In this document: one piece after another, positions 34,054 to 43,343 of the stretch | Numbering within the stretch: the first letter of the stretch is position 1 | Layout of the letters: every line of letters starts with the position of its first letter | Origin: Tolypothrix brevis GSE-NOS-MK-07-07A | GTDB lineage: Bacteria > Cyanobacteriota > Cyanobacteriia > Cyanobacteriales > Nostocaceae | Direction of reading: 5' to 3' | DNA: 64,000 nucleotides | Assembly (NCBI GenBank): GCA_019358985.1 | Contig: JAHHIJ010000019.1 | Span: 44,130 to 108,129 of the forward strand | Notes under the pieces: model-generated | Told to the model about the DNA's origin: nothing | Seen by the model: only the letters and a program-made list of their open reading frames with translations | The model's database searches: none | Translations under genes and position numbers: made by a program

Positions 34054-35820
34054 ATGCAAATGGATTGGATTAGCTTACTGAAAGCTCAACAAGCTGACTT
34101 TCTTCAACGTGTGAAAAAACCAAAGACTTATGACTTATCTTTGCTAGAGAGTCAAGTCAAAGGTTGTCACAGTGAAATTATGGCATTTTGGGGCGATTCA
34201 TTGGCAAAATTGCTGAATTTTGCCCGCTTCCAAGCCGAAATTCTCGCCAAAAATCCCCCACCGACACCACCGGAATATCCCGAACCTCCCGATTGGGTGA
34301 TTCCCTTTCCCAAATACTTTCAGCAGCAAGCAGAAGATTATCTTTTGCGAGAGCAAATCGTTCAGCGCGTGATAACTGAACGCTTGGGTAAGCTGGTTAA
34401 AAAAGTGTCACAAAACAGCTTGAAAAATATGGCATTAGATGATGAGGGAAATTTACGCGGGGAGAGTAAATTTGCTTACTTCTTAGTAGATAATCCTGAT
34501 GTTAGTATTCAAGTTTACGCTGCTGATGGAGAAAGTTTTAATGGCATAAAAAAAGATAAAATCAGGTGGACTGTTACTCAAGAAGATATACAAAATCATC
34601 AGGTATTGATTTTTCTATGTTTGTTTTTTCCATTTACTGGTCAATTAGGCTACGAAAAACAAGCGGTAATTACAGGCTTTTTGCCGACAAATCAAATCGA
34701 ATTTAGTGAGCCAAAAGTTACTGTAATTCCGAGTAACTTGTTGTATGGGGGTGGGTTAAGTTGGTATTTAGAATCACTAATTGCCAAAAAAGATGCACCT
34801 TCTTTAGTTGATGAAATTGCGTATGCCGAAAAAATTCAGACTTTATCAGCAGATCATCCCCTGAAAAGCATTGTTGGTGATTGGGAATGCTGGCAGACTT
34901 TGACAGGACATTGTAGAGGCATTAATTGCCTTGCTTTCAGTCCAGGAGGCAAAAACGGCAAAAGCACGCCAATTTTGGCTAGCGGGAGTCGGGGAGAGAC
35001 GAAACTCTGGGACTTGACAAAAGGTGAGTTAATTGGTACTCTATCAGAATACCAATGGAGTGTCTCCGGGTTAGTAGATGAAGTCAACTCCCTCACATTT
35101 AGTCCAGATGGGCAAACGTTGGTGAGTGGTGGTGCAGACTCCACAATCAAGATTTGGCATTCGGGTGCAGTAGATTTAATCGATATTCTCCACAAGCACA
35201 ATGGAATGGTGCGTTGTGTTGCTTTTACTCCAGATGGACGGATGTTAGCAACAGGGGGAGATGATAGAAAGATTTTGTTTTGGGATTTGATGCATCGACA
35301 GGTAGCGATCGCTCTATCATTAGATGATACTGCTGCTCATTCCCTGGCTTTTAGCCAAGATGGACAAACTTTAGTAACAGGTAGCTACCGTAAAATTAAA
35401 GTTTGGCGCAAGTCATGTCAAAGTAAAGTAGAAACTTTCAACACCGAACCTTTGTACACCCTCATGGGACATTCTCACATAGTTCGTTCTTTGGCGGTGA
35501 GTGCAGATGATAACATTCTCGTGAGTGGAAGTCGAGATAAAACCATTAAGATTTGGGATTTAGAGACAGGGGAATTGCTTCGTACCCTGAAAGGACATAA
35601 AGATGGAGTTGACGCCATCGCTCTTAGTCCCGATGGAGAAATTATCGCTAGTGGTAGTTTAGATAAAACGATCAAATTATGGCATCTACACACAGGGGAA
35701 CTGCTAGGTACATTTAAAGGACATGCCAATACAGTAACAGCTTTAGCGTTTACAGCTTCCGGCGAAATGTTGGTAAGTGGTAGTTTAGATAAAACAATTA
35801 AAATTTGGCAACGCAGTTAG
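34054..35820 (+). CDS. WD40 repeat protein
   Basis: The product is 588 aa from the ATG at 34054; the frame extends to a TTG at 33970, but that N-terminus looks untranslated. The N-terminal 270 residues form a non-repetitive, charged region with a Pro-rich segment (PPPTPPEYPEPPDW). The C-terminal half is seven WD40 units ending in WD- or IW-type motifs (for example KLWDLTKG, KIWDLETGELLRTLKGH, and KLWHLHTGELLGTFKGH), predicting one seven-bladed propeller. No kinase or caspase domain is attached. The role is probably protein interaction. It is monocistronic, followed by a hairpin repeat at 35827. Confidence 0.88.
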   Translation: MQMDWISLLKAQQADFLQRVKKPKTYDLSLLESQVKGCHSEIMAFWGDSLAKLLNFARFQAEILAKNPPPTPPEYPEPPDWVIPFPKYFQQQAEDYLLREQIVQRVITERLGKLVKKVSQNSLKNMALDDEGNLRGESKFAYFLVDNPDVSIQVYAADGESFNGIKKDKIRWTVTQEDIQNHQVLIFLCLFFPFTGQLGYEKQAVITGFLPTNQIEFSEPKVTVIPSNLLYGGGLSWYLESLIAKKDAPSLVDEIAYAEKIQTLSADHPLKSIVGDWECWQTLTGHCRGINCLAFSPGGKNGKSTPILASGSRGETKLWDLTKGELIGTLSEYQWSVSGLVDEVNSLTFSPDGQTLVSGGADSTIKIWHSGAVDLIDILHKHNGMVRCVAFTPDGRMLATGGDDRKILFWDLMHRQVAIALSLDDTAAHSLAFSQDGQTLVTGSYRKIKVWRKSCQSKVETFNTEPLYTLMGHSHIVRSLAVSADDNILVSGSRDKTIKIWDLETGELLRTLKGHKDGVDAIALSPDGEIIASGSLDKTIKLWHLHTGELLGTFKGHANTVTALAFTASGEMLVSGSLDKTIKIWQRS

Positions 35821-35826
35821 TACTCG

Positions 35827-35852
35827 TAGAGACGCAATTCATTGCGTCTCTA
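35827..35852. repeat. TAGAGACGCAA palindrome, possible terminator of the WD40 gene
   Basis: The stem TAGAGACGCAA(TT)...TTGCGTCTCTA begins six bases after the WD40 stop codon. It could form a stable hairpin. Confidence 0.6.
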
Positions 35853-35937
35853 ACCAATCCTAAAGACACGATTCATCCCATCTGTACGGTAGTCACGAAT
35901 TAGCAATTATATCATAACAGGCAAATTACATATATTG

Positions 35938-35965
35938 TAGAGACGTTCCGGCGGAACGTCTCTTG
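35938..35965. repeat. GTAGAGACGTTCC palindrome copy
   Basis: GTAGAGACGTTCCG-CGGAACGTCTC forms a hairpin in the 800-bp spacer between the WD40 and NACHT genes. It is the same variant as the parent unit of the minisatellite at 50554. Confidence 0.6.
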
Positions 35966-36047
35966 CGTTGATTACGATATTTTTCTTAGTGTTAATTATC
36001 AGGACATGATATTAAAAGCTTTATAACCTCGTGAATGAGGCTTTTAG

Positions 36048-36110
36048 CTCCATTAACGAGTCTTTGAACTCCATTAACGAGTCTTTGAACTCCATTAACG
36101 AGTCTTTGCA
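36048..36110. repeat. Three 21-bp tandem repeats
   Basis: Three direct units of 21 bp, CTCCATTAACGAGTCTTTGAA, lie in the WD40-NACHT spacer. A diverged further copy occurs near 36247-36270. They are not coding. Confidence 0.8.
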
Positions 36111-36376
36111 ATACGGTTGGTGTTAAGGCAAGAGACGCGATAAATTGCCGTCTTTACAATAAAAAGTCCTTTGTAGAGACGGCGATTCCCTTGCGTCTTT
36201 GTGATCTATAATTTTCATCAAAAAATCTTATCCGAACCGTATTGCGAGTCTTTGAACTCCATTAATGAAACTCCGAACTTTGTTTTCAATTGATATACTG
36301 TTGCAAAACTCTGTTTTAGCCAGCAATTTAGTAACCAAGAGCAGGATTTGTGTTTTGATTTGGGAGAGTAGGACAT

Positions 36377-36468
36377 AGGACTTACGCACTCGTTACGAGA
36401 AAACAAGACTTTGAGATTGCTTCCTTGCGTCGATAGGGACGGAAATATGTAGTTCGTGCGTAAGTCCT
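36377..36468. mobile_element. MITE-like element, AGGACTTACGCAC ends (copy 2)
   Basis: The 92-bp element has exact inverted ends AGGACTTACGCAC/GTGCGTAAGTCCT. It is the reverse-oriented near-copy of the element at 23939-24029. It sits about 155 bp upstream of the NACHT gene. Confidence 0.82.
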
Positions 36469-36623
36469 GGGACAGATTTAATTATGCGTTGCCCGAACCC
36501 AAAAGACGTAGCATTGCTACGTCTCTACATTCTTTTCTGGAGATGTCTCTTGCAAAAACATCCCCTAAGTATGCAACGCCGATTTATGTTATTAATTATA
36601 TCAATGAGATAGAGAAATAATCT

Positions 36624-39600
36624 ATGGCAAAGATATTCTCAAACTGGTGGAAAAATACCCAGGAATTGAACTGGGGACAAGGGGTTGAGGTGACAAAAAC
36701 TGGTGCAGAAGCAGCTAAAGTCGTCTTTGACCTAGCCAAAGCCATCAACGAGCAAAAACCGAAGGCAGAAGACCTCAAGCCCTATATCGCTCAAATATCG
36801 TCGCTATTAGATGTCATAAATGCCCCACTCGGACAAATTGCGGGTTCAGTAATTCCCTTTGCACCGATTGCTATAACTACATTAAAGCTAATTGTTGACG
36901 CGACCAAAAAAGAGCCAAGTCCAGAAAGCTGTGTAATATTGGTTAGTCAGGTTGCTTATGTTGAAAGCTTGAAAGCTATTCTTAAAGAAGATTCGCAATT
37001 ACAACAGCAAATTAATCAAGAAAGCGCAGTTTCGGAAACTTTAGCTCGACAAATTAAGAAGTTAGGTGAGCAAGAATTTGAGGAGCGAGAAGCGCAAAGG
37101 GCTATTGTTTGTTTCCACGAATCGAAATTAGCAGAAGCATTTAATCAAGTTTTGCAGCTACGTTTACAAGAAGCGGGTTTAATCGAAGTAGACGCAAAAA
37201 ATGTAACCGAACGAGTTGCGTGGAAAACCGATGAATATATGCTTTCGGCATTGGTAGAAGTTGGTGATAAAGTTAAGCAACTTGTGGAATGGTATCGCGT
37301 CGGTGGAAAAGAGCAACTAGAGAAATATCTGAGTATTGATGATTATTTAGAACAGGAAATTAAACCTAAGCCAGAAGAAAAGATTTTTGATGAAACTCAT
37401 ATCACCTTTCGGGATTTGTATGTACCGCTGCAAGTTAAAGAACTTGAGCAAACAAATGATGTAACTTATCAAATCGAAGAGTTTGTTAAGTCAATACTTG
37501 CTGAAGCTGATAAAAATCAACCCAAACAAGTTTTATTTATTCAAGGTGAAGCTGGACGCGGCAAAAGTGTCTTTTGTCGCATGTTTGCCGACTTCGTGCG
37601 GCAGAACTTGCATCCTAGCTTTACACCGATTTTGATTCGCTTGCGGGATGTGCGGGTACTCAAAGATAACTTAACTGAGACTTTAGAAAACTATTTAGAA
37701 AACGTTGATTTTATTCAAAGTGATTCCGGCTGGTTAACAGATAAAAATACGCGCTTTTTATTTTTACTCGATGGCTTCGACGAACTATTATTAGAAGGAC
37801 GAGCTAACGGCTTAAAGGAATTTTTGGAACAGGTAGAGAAGTTTCAAAAAGATAGCTTTTGCCATCATCAATTTATAGTAACAGGTCGTCCTTTAGCGCT
37901 GCAAGGAGTTGACCGCTATCTCTCACAAACTAAAAGCTTGAAGCGCGTCGAACTTCAGCCAATGAATAACTCGATTCGGCAAACATGGCTGAATAAATGG
38001 GAGGCTAAAGTTGGGACGCAAGAGGCAAATGATTTTGAGCAGTTTTTACAAGCTTGTCCTGATGAAATTAAGAAGAAACTAGCACGAGAACCTTTACTGC
38101 TTTATTTACTCGCACGAATGCACCGAGAGAAACATTTGAATGAGAAAATGTTTGAGGGTGCAGAAGGTATCAAAGCAAAAATCCGCATTTATGATGAATC
38201 GGTGAAATGGGTATTAGAAGAACAGCGTAAAAGTGAAAACTTGCGCTTGACTCAACTGGAAAAACAAGATTTGCGTCAATTTATGACAGAAGCTGCTTTG
38301 TGTGTAGTCCAGTCGGGGAATGAATCTGCAAAAGTGGCAATGTTAGAAACACGACTCAAAGTTAGCAACTGCCCAGCAGCAAAGTTAATTCCGCAAGCGA
38401 GAGAGAATTCTCAGGAAAATAAGAAGCTACTCAATAACCTGTTGACCGCATTTTACATCAAAGCAGCCTCAGGCGATAAAGATGGTTCCGTGGAGTTTGT
38501 CCACAAGAGTTTTAGTGAGTTTTTATTCGCAGAACGGTTAATAGAAGGCTTTGTAGATTGGACAGATAAAATAACCAAGCGTCACCGTGAAGAAAACTCA
38601 GTTTCCACAAAGGAGATGGATGAGCAGGTTTACGATTTATTCGGCTATGGTAATTTAACGCCGGAAATTGTCGAATATTTAATGGGGTTGTTTGCGGAGA
38701 GTTCTGAATTTCAAGATGTAGAACGTTTTTGTCAACTGTTTAAAAGATTAGAGCATTTCTACTTGCGTTGGTGCGATGGGGAATTTATTGATGCGGAAGA
38801 TGCAAATTTGCCGCAGATAAAGAAAAAGCAATTAAGGGAACAATTGCCAGATAGAGAAAATCACTTGGGTTTGCGACAAGTGGATGTGTGTACAGGGTTG
38901 AATGTGATGATTTTGCTTTTAGAGTTAAATCGCTATGCTCAACTAAAAGATGATCTGAAAGATAAAATCATTTTTTACCCCTGCGGTAAACCTGATACTA
39001 ATAAGTTTGACTCAGCACGCTTACTCGCTATTATCAGTTATAGTCACTGCTTGGGTGTCGATGCCTTTAACGAAAACTTGGGATTATTCCTCAGCGGTGC
39101 CGACCTCATGGATACCAACCTCGGCAGTGCCGACCTCGGCAGTGCCGACCTCAGCTATGCCAACCTCAGCAATGCCAACCTTATCGTTACCAACCTTATC
39201 GTTACCAACCTCAGCCATGCCAACCTCAGCCGTGCCAACCTTAGCCGTGCCAGCCTAATCCTTGCCGACCTCAGGGGTGCCGACCTCAGGGGTGCCGACC
39301 TCAGGGGTGCCAACCTCAGGGGTGCCAATCTCAGGGATGCCAACCTCAGGGGTGCCGACCTCAGGGATGCCGACCTCTTCAGTGCCAAGCTCAACGATGC
39401 CAACCTCATCGGTGCCAGCCTCAGCGGTGCCAACCTCGAAGCAGTTGTAGGGGACAATGAGACAAAATGGCTTAATGCTAAAGGGCTGCATGAAGCAGTA
39501 AACGTATCCCCAGATTTAGCGCAAGACCCAGCTTTTGCAGCTGCGGTTTCCTTAAGTCAGGGCATCAGTGCAGCTAAGGTTTCCTTAAATCAGGGCATCA

Positions 39601-39998
39601 CTTGGGTGAAAGAAGGCAAAATTAAAGAAGCACAGAACGCTTTCAGACAAGCCCTAAGCTACGACCCTAGTTTAAATGACTCTGCCGAATATTGGAATAG
39701 CATTTGCTGGGTTGGCAGTGTACACGGTCATGCGGAAGATGCTCTCACCTGCTGTGAAAAAGCTGTTATCCTAGACCCTGATAATAAAGGCTGTCAAGAT
39801 AGTCGGGGGCTGGCTAGAGTACTTACAGGCGACTTGGAAGGGGCATTAGAAGACTTTCGGGCTGCTGTAGACAGTGACGCACTTGATTACTCAGAAGGTG
39901 TGAAGAGGCGCCGGCTACGCTGGATAGAAGCACTTGAGTTAGGAAATAATCCCCTCACACCAGAGGAATTGGAGGTACTGCGACAGGTTGAGGGCTAG
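36624..39998 (+). CDS. NACHT NTPase with pentapeptide repeats and TPR-like C-terminus
   Basis: The product is 1124 aa. The N-terminal ~290 residues form a helical region of unknown role. A NACHT domain follows, with Walker A GEAGRGKS (about 308-315) and Walker B FLFLLDGFDELLLEG (about 378-392), then a helical winged region ending with EFVHKSFSEFLFAERL, typical of NACHT proteins. From about 820 to 940 there are many A(D/N)L pentapeptide units (for example LRGADLRGADLRGANL). The last 130 residues look like TPR units, starting GKIKEAQNAFRQALSYDP. This is the layout of STAND/NLR-like proteins, several of which defend against phages, but no toxic effector domain is recognised. The start ATG follows a weak GAGATAGAG. 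Confidence 0.9.
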   Translation: MAKIFSNWWKNTQELNWGQGVEVTKTGAEAAKVVFDLAKAINEQKPKAEDLKPYIAQISSLLDVINAPLGQIAGSVIPFAPIAITTLKLIVDATKKEPSPESCVILVSQVAYVESLKAILKEDSQLQQQINQESAVSETLARQIKKLGEQEFEEREAQRAIVCFHESKLAEAFNQVLQLRLQEAGLIEVDAKNVTERVAWKTDEYMLSALVEVGDKVKQLVEWYRVGGKEQLEKYLSIDDYLEQEIKPKPEEKIFDETHITFRDLYVPLQVKELEQTNDVTYQIEEFVKSILAEADKNQPKQVLFIQGEAGRGKSVFCRMFADFVRQNLHPSFTPILIRLRDVRVLKDNLTETLENYLENVDFIQSDSGWLTDKNTRFLFLLDGFDELLLEGRANGLKEFLEQVEKFQKDSFCHHQFIVTGRPLALQGVDRYLSQTKSLKRVELQPMNNSIRQTWLNKWEAKVGTQEANDFEQFLQACPDEIKKKLAREPLLLYLLARMHREKHLNEKMFEGAEGIKAKIRIYDESVKWVLEEQRKSENLRLTQLEKQDLRQFMTEAALCVVQSGNESAKVAMLETRLKVSNCPAAKLIPQARENSQENKKLLNNLLTAFYIKAASGDKDGSVEFVHKSFSEFLFAERLIEGFVDWTDKITKRHREENSVSTKEMDEQVYDLFGYGNLTPEIVEYLMGLFAESSEFQDVERFCQLFKRLEHFYLRWCDGEFIDAEDANLPQIKKKQLREQLPDRENHLGLRQVDVCTGLNVMILLLELNRYAQLKDDLKDKIIFYPCGKPDTNKFDSARLLAIISYSHCLGVDAFNENLGLFLSGADLMDTNLGSADLGSADLSYANLSNANLIVTNLIVTNLSHANLSRANLSRASLILADLRGADLRGADLRGANLRGANLRDANLRGADLRDADLFSAKLNDANLIGASLSGANLEAVVGDNETKWLNAKGLHEAVNVSPDLAQDPAFAAAVSLSQGISAAKVSLNQGITWVKEGKIKEAQNAFRQALSYDPSLNDSAEYWNSICWVGSVHGHAEDALTCCEKAVILDPDNKGCQDSRGLARVLTGDLEGALEDFRAAVDSDALDYSEGVKRRRLRWIEALELGNNPLTPEELEVLRQVEG

Positions 39999-40010
39999 GT
40001 TGAAAATAGA

Positions 40011-40112
40011 GAAGCCCCGACGATTAAAATCGCGCGCCAGGTGCTTCAACGCTCTTAACCCGCGCAACGCACTGGCTTGGCTACACAAACAAAGTCCGCC
40101 TGCGCGGACTAA
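40011..40112. repeat. Dispersed repeat (CCAAGCCAGTGCGTTG family), inverted copy 2
   Basis: This reverse-orientation copy of the repeat at 22270-22369 carries GCCAGGTGCTTCAA and CAACGCACTGGCTTGGCTAC. It is placed 13 bp after the NACHT stop codon. The rest of the spacer to 40425 contains CTTTGCGTCCCTCTGCG-type filler and a palindrome at 40364. Confidence 0.65.
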
Positions 40113-40363
40113 TCTGAAAATAGGGTTTCAAGTTTAATCTGGTGAGAGTAATAAAAGAGCGTTAACGAAGACTCTGCGATCCTTTGCGTTTTCCTTTGCG
40201 TCCCTCTGCGTTTAAAAAGGATTTGTGATTTTTCATCCACAGAGAAACGCCATTCGGCAGTTAAAATCAAGATAGCTTCCATCTGTGAGGTCGCTTATGC
40301 CATCGCCGTTTCCGGGAATGAACATGTCTAGAGAATGAAAAAAAGCGATCGCTCAGGTTTATT

Positions 40364-40391
40364 GTAGAGACGTAGCAGTGCTACGTCTCTA
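40364..40391. repeat. GTAGAGACGTAGCA palindrome copy
   Basis: GTAGAGACGTAGCA-GTGCTACGTCTCTA lies 35 bp upstream of the small membrane protein gene. A GTG within it opens a frame, but the encoded N-terminus is repeat-derived. Confidence 0.65.
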
Positions 40392-40425
40392 TTCACTGTC
40401 AAACCCACTCAAAAACGCGCTCATT

Positions 40426-40617
40426 ATGGAAAATCAAACTGGATTTATCGTGAAAGTGTTTGTATTCTCGGCTTTGCTGTCGTTGGTGATTAGATATATC
40501 TGTCCGAGTTTGGAGATTGGGGGGACGACAACCAACGTATTAATTATGATTTTGTCACCAAGTTTGATTATAGCGATCGCATTATTATTGCGACTTCCAA
40601 AAAAGTCTTCTGTGTAA
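40426..40617 (+). CDS. Small conserved two-helix membrane protein
   Basis: This 63-aa protein has two hydrophobic segments (FIVKVFVFSALLSLVI and NVLIMILSPSLIIAIALLL). It starts with MENQTGF, which resembles a small conserved cyanobacterial membrane protein family. The start at 40426 is chosen because the longer frame from 40378 runs through a palindromic repeat. The function is unknown. Confidence 0.65.
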   Translation: MENQTGFIVKVFVFSALLSLVIRYICPSLEIGGTTTNVLIMILSPSLIIAIALLLRLPKKSSV

Positions 40618-40715
40618 TTTTATTCCACAATAAATAATAAAAATTGCATCTTTCTAGTTCAATGCCCCATTTCCACGATCTTAAAAAAATATAAGTTAAG
40701 CGATATAGGCGAAAG

Positions 40716-41912
40716 TTGCTAAAATCAGCTAACCTAGCTGCATTGAATCGAAAACGCATCTCGTCAACAGTTCGGAGACAGCCTGTGAATCTAGGTCAAT
40801 GGATCGGCTTAATCGCTCTTATTATTTCTTTATATATATTGTGGCAAATAAAGGATGTACTTTTACTCATGTTTGCCGCCATTGTATTAGCGACCACCTT
40901 GAATCGGCTCGCGAAACGCTTGCAGCGCATGGGGATGGGACGTGGGCTTGCTGTTGTTCTATCGGCAGTGATTTTTCTTGCGATCGTGGTAGGCTTTTTC
41001 TGGTTAATTGTACCGCCTTTTACACAACAATTCCAAGAACTAACGCTTCGAGTTCCCCAAGGGTTTCAACGTTTTAATACTTGGCTTGACCAAACAGAAA
41101 CTCGCGTTCCTACTCAGCTTACACAATATATACCTGATGTAAATAGTTTAATTCAACAAGCTCAACCTTTAATAAATCGCGCATTAGGAAGCTCTTTTAC
41201 CTTTGTTTCTGGCACTTTAGAAGTAGTTCTAAAAATTTTGCTGGTGTTAGTTTTAACAGGAATGTTTTTAGCCGATCCCGCAGCTTATCGCAAAGTGTTT
41301 ATACGGCTCTTTCCCTCATTTTATCGACGACGGGTAGATGGTATTTTAGATCAATGTGAAGTCTCATTAGAAGGATGGGTAACAGGTGCTTTCATTGCGA
41401 TGAGTGTAGTGGGATTGTTAAGTGTAACTGGCTTATCAATTTTAGGTGTGAAAGCAGCGCTTGCCTTAGGAGTGTTGGCGGGATTTTTGAACTTGATTCC
41501 CAATTTGGGTCCAACAATGAGCGTAATTCCAGCAATGGCGATCGCACTTTTAGATGCACCTTGGAAGTCTCTTGCTGTATTGATTCTCTACTTTGTCATT
41601 CAACAAATAGAAAGCAATTTCCTCACCCCCATTGTCATGGCACGTCAGGTGTCATTGCTTCCAGCCGTAACCTTAATTTCTCAACTTTTCTTTGTTACCT
41701 TCTTTGGCTTTTTAGGATTATTCTTAGCGTTACCCTTGACTGTTGTCGCCAAAATTTGGCTACAAGAAGTCTTAATTAAAGATGTTTTAGATCAATGGGG
41801 AAATAAATCCAACAGAGAAACAGAATTAGTCGTTGTTTCTCACCAAACAACTGAAACACGTTCTTCAGAAAATCCCATAAATGAAGATAAATCAATTGTA
41901 GACGATCTCTAA
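40716..41912 (+). CDS. AI-2E family transporter (PerM/TqsA-like)
   Basis: The 398-aa membrane protein has about eight hydrophobic segments. Its family-typical C-terminal core is GFLNLIPNLGPTMSVIPAMA, then FVIQQIESNFLTPIVMARQV. The central region (residues 95-165) is soluble and amphipathic. The frame opens with TTG at 40716; no ATG occurs before residue 52, which lies within the first membrane helix, so a TTG start is accepted. The family was named for quorum signal export but includes many transporters with other substrates. The Ser/Glu-rich C-terminal tail is cytoplasmic. Confidence 0.88.
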   Translation: MLKSANLAALNRKRISSTVRRQPVNLGQWIGLIALIISLYILWQIKDVLLLMFAAIVLATTLNRLAKRLQRMGMGRGLAVVLSAVIFLAIVVGFFWLIVPPFTQQFQELTLRVPQGFQRFNTWLDQTETRVPTQLTQYIPDVNSLIQQAQPLINRALGSSFTFVSGTLEVVLKILLVLVLTGMFLADPAAYRKVFIRLFPSFYRRRVDGILDQCEVSLEGWVTGAFIAMSVVGLLSVTGLSILGVKAALALGVLAGFLNLIPNLGPTMSVIPAMAIALLDAPWKSLAVLILYFVIQQIESNFLTPIVMARQVSLLPAVTLISQLFFVTFFGFLGLFLALPLTVVAKIWLQEVLIKDVLDQWGNKSNRETELVVVSHQTTETRSSENPINEDKSIVDDL

Positions 41913-41969
41913 AAAGCTGTTTCTATATCTTAACTGGCTTATTCTTAATAGATATCTCCAGAAAACAAT

Positions 41970-41998
41970 GTAGAGACGTAGCACTGCTACGTCTCTAC
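41970..41998. repeat. Perfect 29-bp GTAGAGACGTAGCA palindrome
   Basis: GTAGAGACGTAGCA-C-TGCTACGTCTCTAC lies between the convergent AI-2E-family gene and the membrane protein gene at 42036. It may serve as a terminator for both. The preceding TAGATATCTCCAGAAAA is the end motif of the larger element family. Confidence 0.75.
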
Positions 41999-42035
41999 AA
42001 GGGTTTGGGGCAACGTCGCGACTTCAGTCGTGGTA

Positions 42036-43115
42036 TTACTTACTTCCAGCGCTTTGCTTTGCAAAATCCAAATAAACCTGATACTGTGTAATTTTTTGCT
42101 GAGACAAAGCATAATCAGGACTTGAAGATGGCACAGAATTCATCAAAAATATTGCTTCTCTCCACATATTTTCAACCATCTTCCATTCCTCTTGAGATTC
42201 TGCAACCCTAGCTAGTTTTACAGCACTTTTCCCTTTGCTAAGTCCTTTCTCGAAATTATCAACCTCAGTAAACTTAGAATTAACTGGTGTAACTTCCGAA
42301 GAAACAGATAATCGAATTTTATCTGCGAAATTTGCAGTTTGTTGAACTTCCGGTAACTTGACAAACAAATATATCCACACAGCCACCAAAGGAATCAAAA
42401 CAATTGTAAATATTTTTTTTGGTGATTTACCATACTTGGTAATAAAGCTCAAAAAAGTTGGTTTTTTAGCTGGTAACTCTTCAGGAGTTTGCATCTGGGT
42501 TGAAATAGTTTCATCTCCCATGCTATCAGTCTCAATTTGGGGAGATGTATCAAATTTGGGATTTTCTACTGTATGATCAACAGAATCACCGTAAACTAAG
42601 CGACACTTAAATAAATACCCAATCTGGTAAATAAGAGCGGCATTAATCAGCCAGACTACGGCAAAGATTGTTTGGATGTTTCTGTCAATTGGACTTGAGT
42701 TGGTAATGATTTTCTCGTAGCTTAGATTAAATAAAGGTAGAAAAGGTGTACAAAACAACGTTGCAGCTAAAGTTGAGAGAATAAACACAAGCCAACTAGA
42801 TAAACTTTCCCACCAACTGATGATTCCTGGGAAAAAACCTTGAATTTTGCTGATTTTTTCGCCGGGAATTGCGGAAATAAAGCGACCGAGAAAAAAGTGA
42901 TGCAAAAAAGCGATCGCTGGAATTGGTAGTATAAGTAACAATATTAGCCAGATAATAAATTGTTCCGGTCTGTTTGACCATCTAGCCAAATTCAACAACA
43001 ATTCACTATTGCGTCTAATAATATTGACAAACGCAGTCATCAGCACAGATAACATTAAAGCACTTAACCAGGAATTAGGATAAGGAAACCATATAGGTAA
43101 TCCAAACTTTTTCAT
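42036..43115 (-). CDS. Membrane protein of unknown function
   Basis: This 359-aa protein has about five hydrophobic segments in its N-terminal and central parts (WLSALMLSVLMTAFVNII, FIIWLILLLILPIPAIAFL, WLVFILSTLAATLFC, TIFAVVWLINAALIYQIGYL, and TIVLIPLVAVWIYLFVKLP). The C-terminal region (about 275-355) is soluble and helical. The C-terminal end (AVKLARVAESQEEWKMVENM) resembles a motif of tetratrico-like helical segments in cyanobacterial proteins. The start at 43115 is fixed by GGAGGA eight bases upstream; the longer frame to 43136 is not used. The function is unknown. Confidence 0.72.
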   Translation of the reverse strand: MKKFGLPIWFPYPNSWLSALMLSVLMTAFVNIIRRNSELLLNLARWSNRPEQFIIWLILLLILPIPAIAFLHHFFLGRFISAIPGEKISKIQGFFPGIISWWESLSSWLVFILSTLAATLFCTPFLPLFNLSYEKIITNSSPIDRNIQTIFAVVWLINAALIYQIGYLFKCRLVYGDSVDHTVENPKFDTSPQIETDSMGDETISTQMQTPEELPAKKPTFLSFITKYGKSPKKIFTIVLIPLVAVWIYLFVKLPEVQQTANFADKIRLSVSSEVTPVNSKFTEVDNFEKGLSKGKSAVKLARVAESQEEWKMVENMWREAIFLMNSVPSSSPDYALSQQKITQYQVYLDFAKQSAGSK

Positions 43116-43123
43116 ATGACACA

Positions 43124-43129
43124 TCCTCC
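43124..43129 (-). promoter_or_regulatory. Strong Shine-Dalgarno that sets the start at 43115
   Basis: GGAGGA on the minus strand lies eight bases before ATG 43115. This selects that Met over the two upstream in-frame Met codons. Confidence 0.7.
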
Positions 43130-43343
43130 GCTTCATTTAAATTAATGGTTAGGTAAAATCAGACTCGTGCGGGAGCATAAGTTAGCGGCAGCAACGGGAT
43201 TTCCACGTCTATTCTGCTGTATCAGAACAAACTATAAATATCATCTTTTGATTAAATAATACCTCTCGCCCAACAACCAATTAATCTCAGCTTTCTTTAC
43301 AATTGCACTCATTCGCCATATCCCATCATCCCGCTTAAAAGTT

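Noticed and set aside
39155..39491. Open frames on both strands with PTSGVP or LRLA repeats inside the NACHT gene
   Set aside because: They are other-frame readings of the 15-bp pentapeptide-encoding repeats; the NACHT frame is continuous through them.
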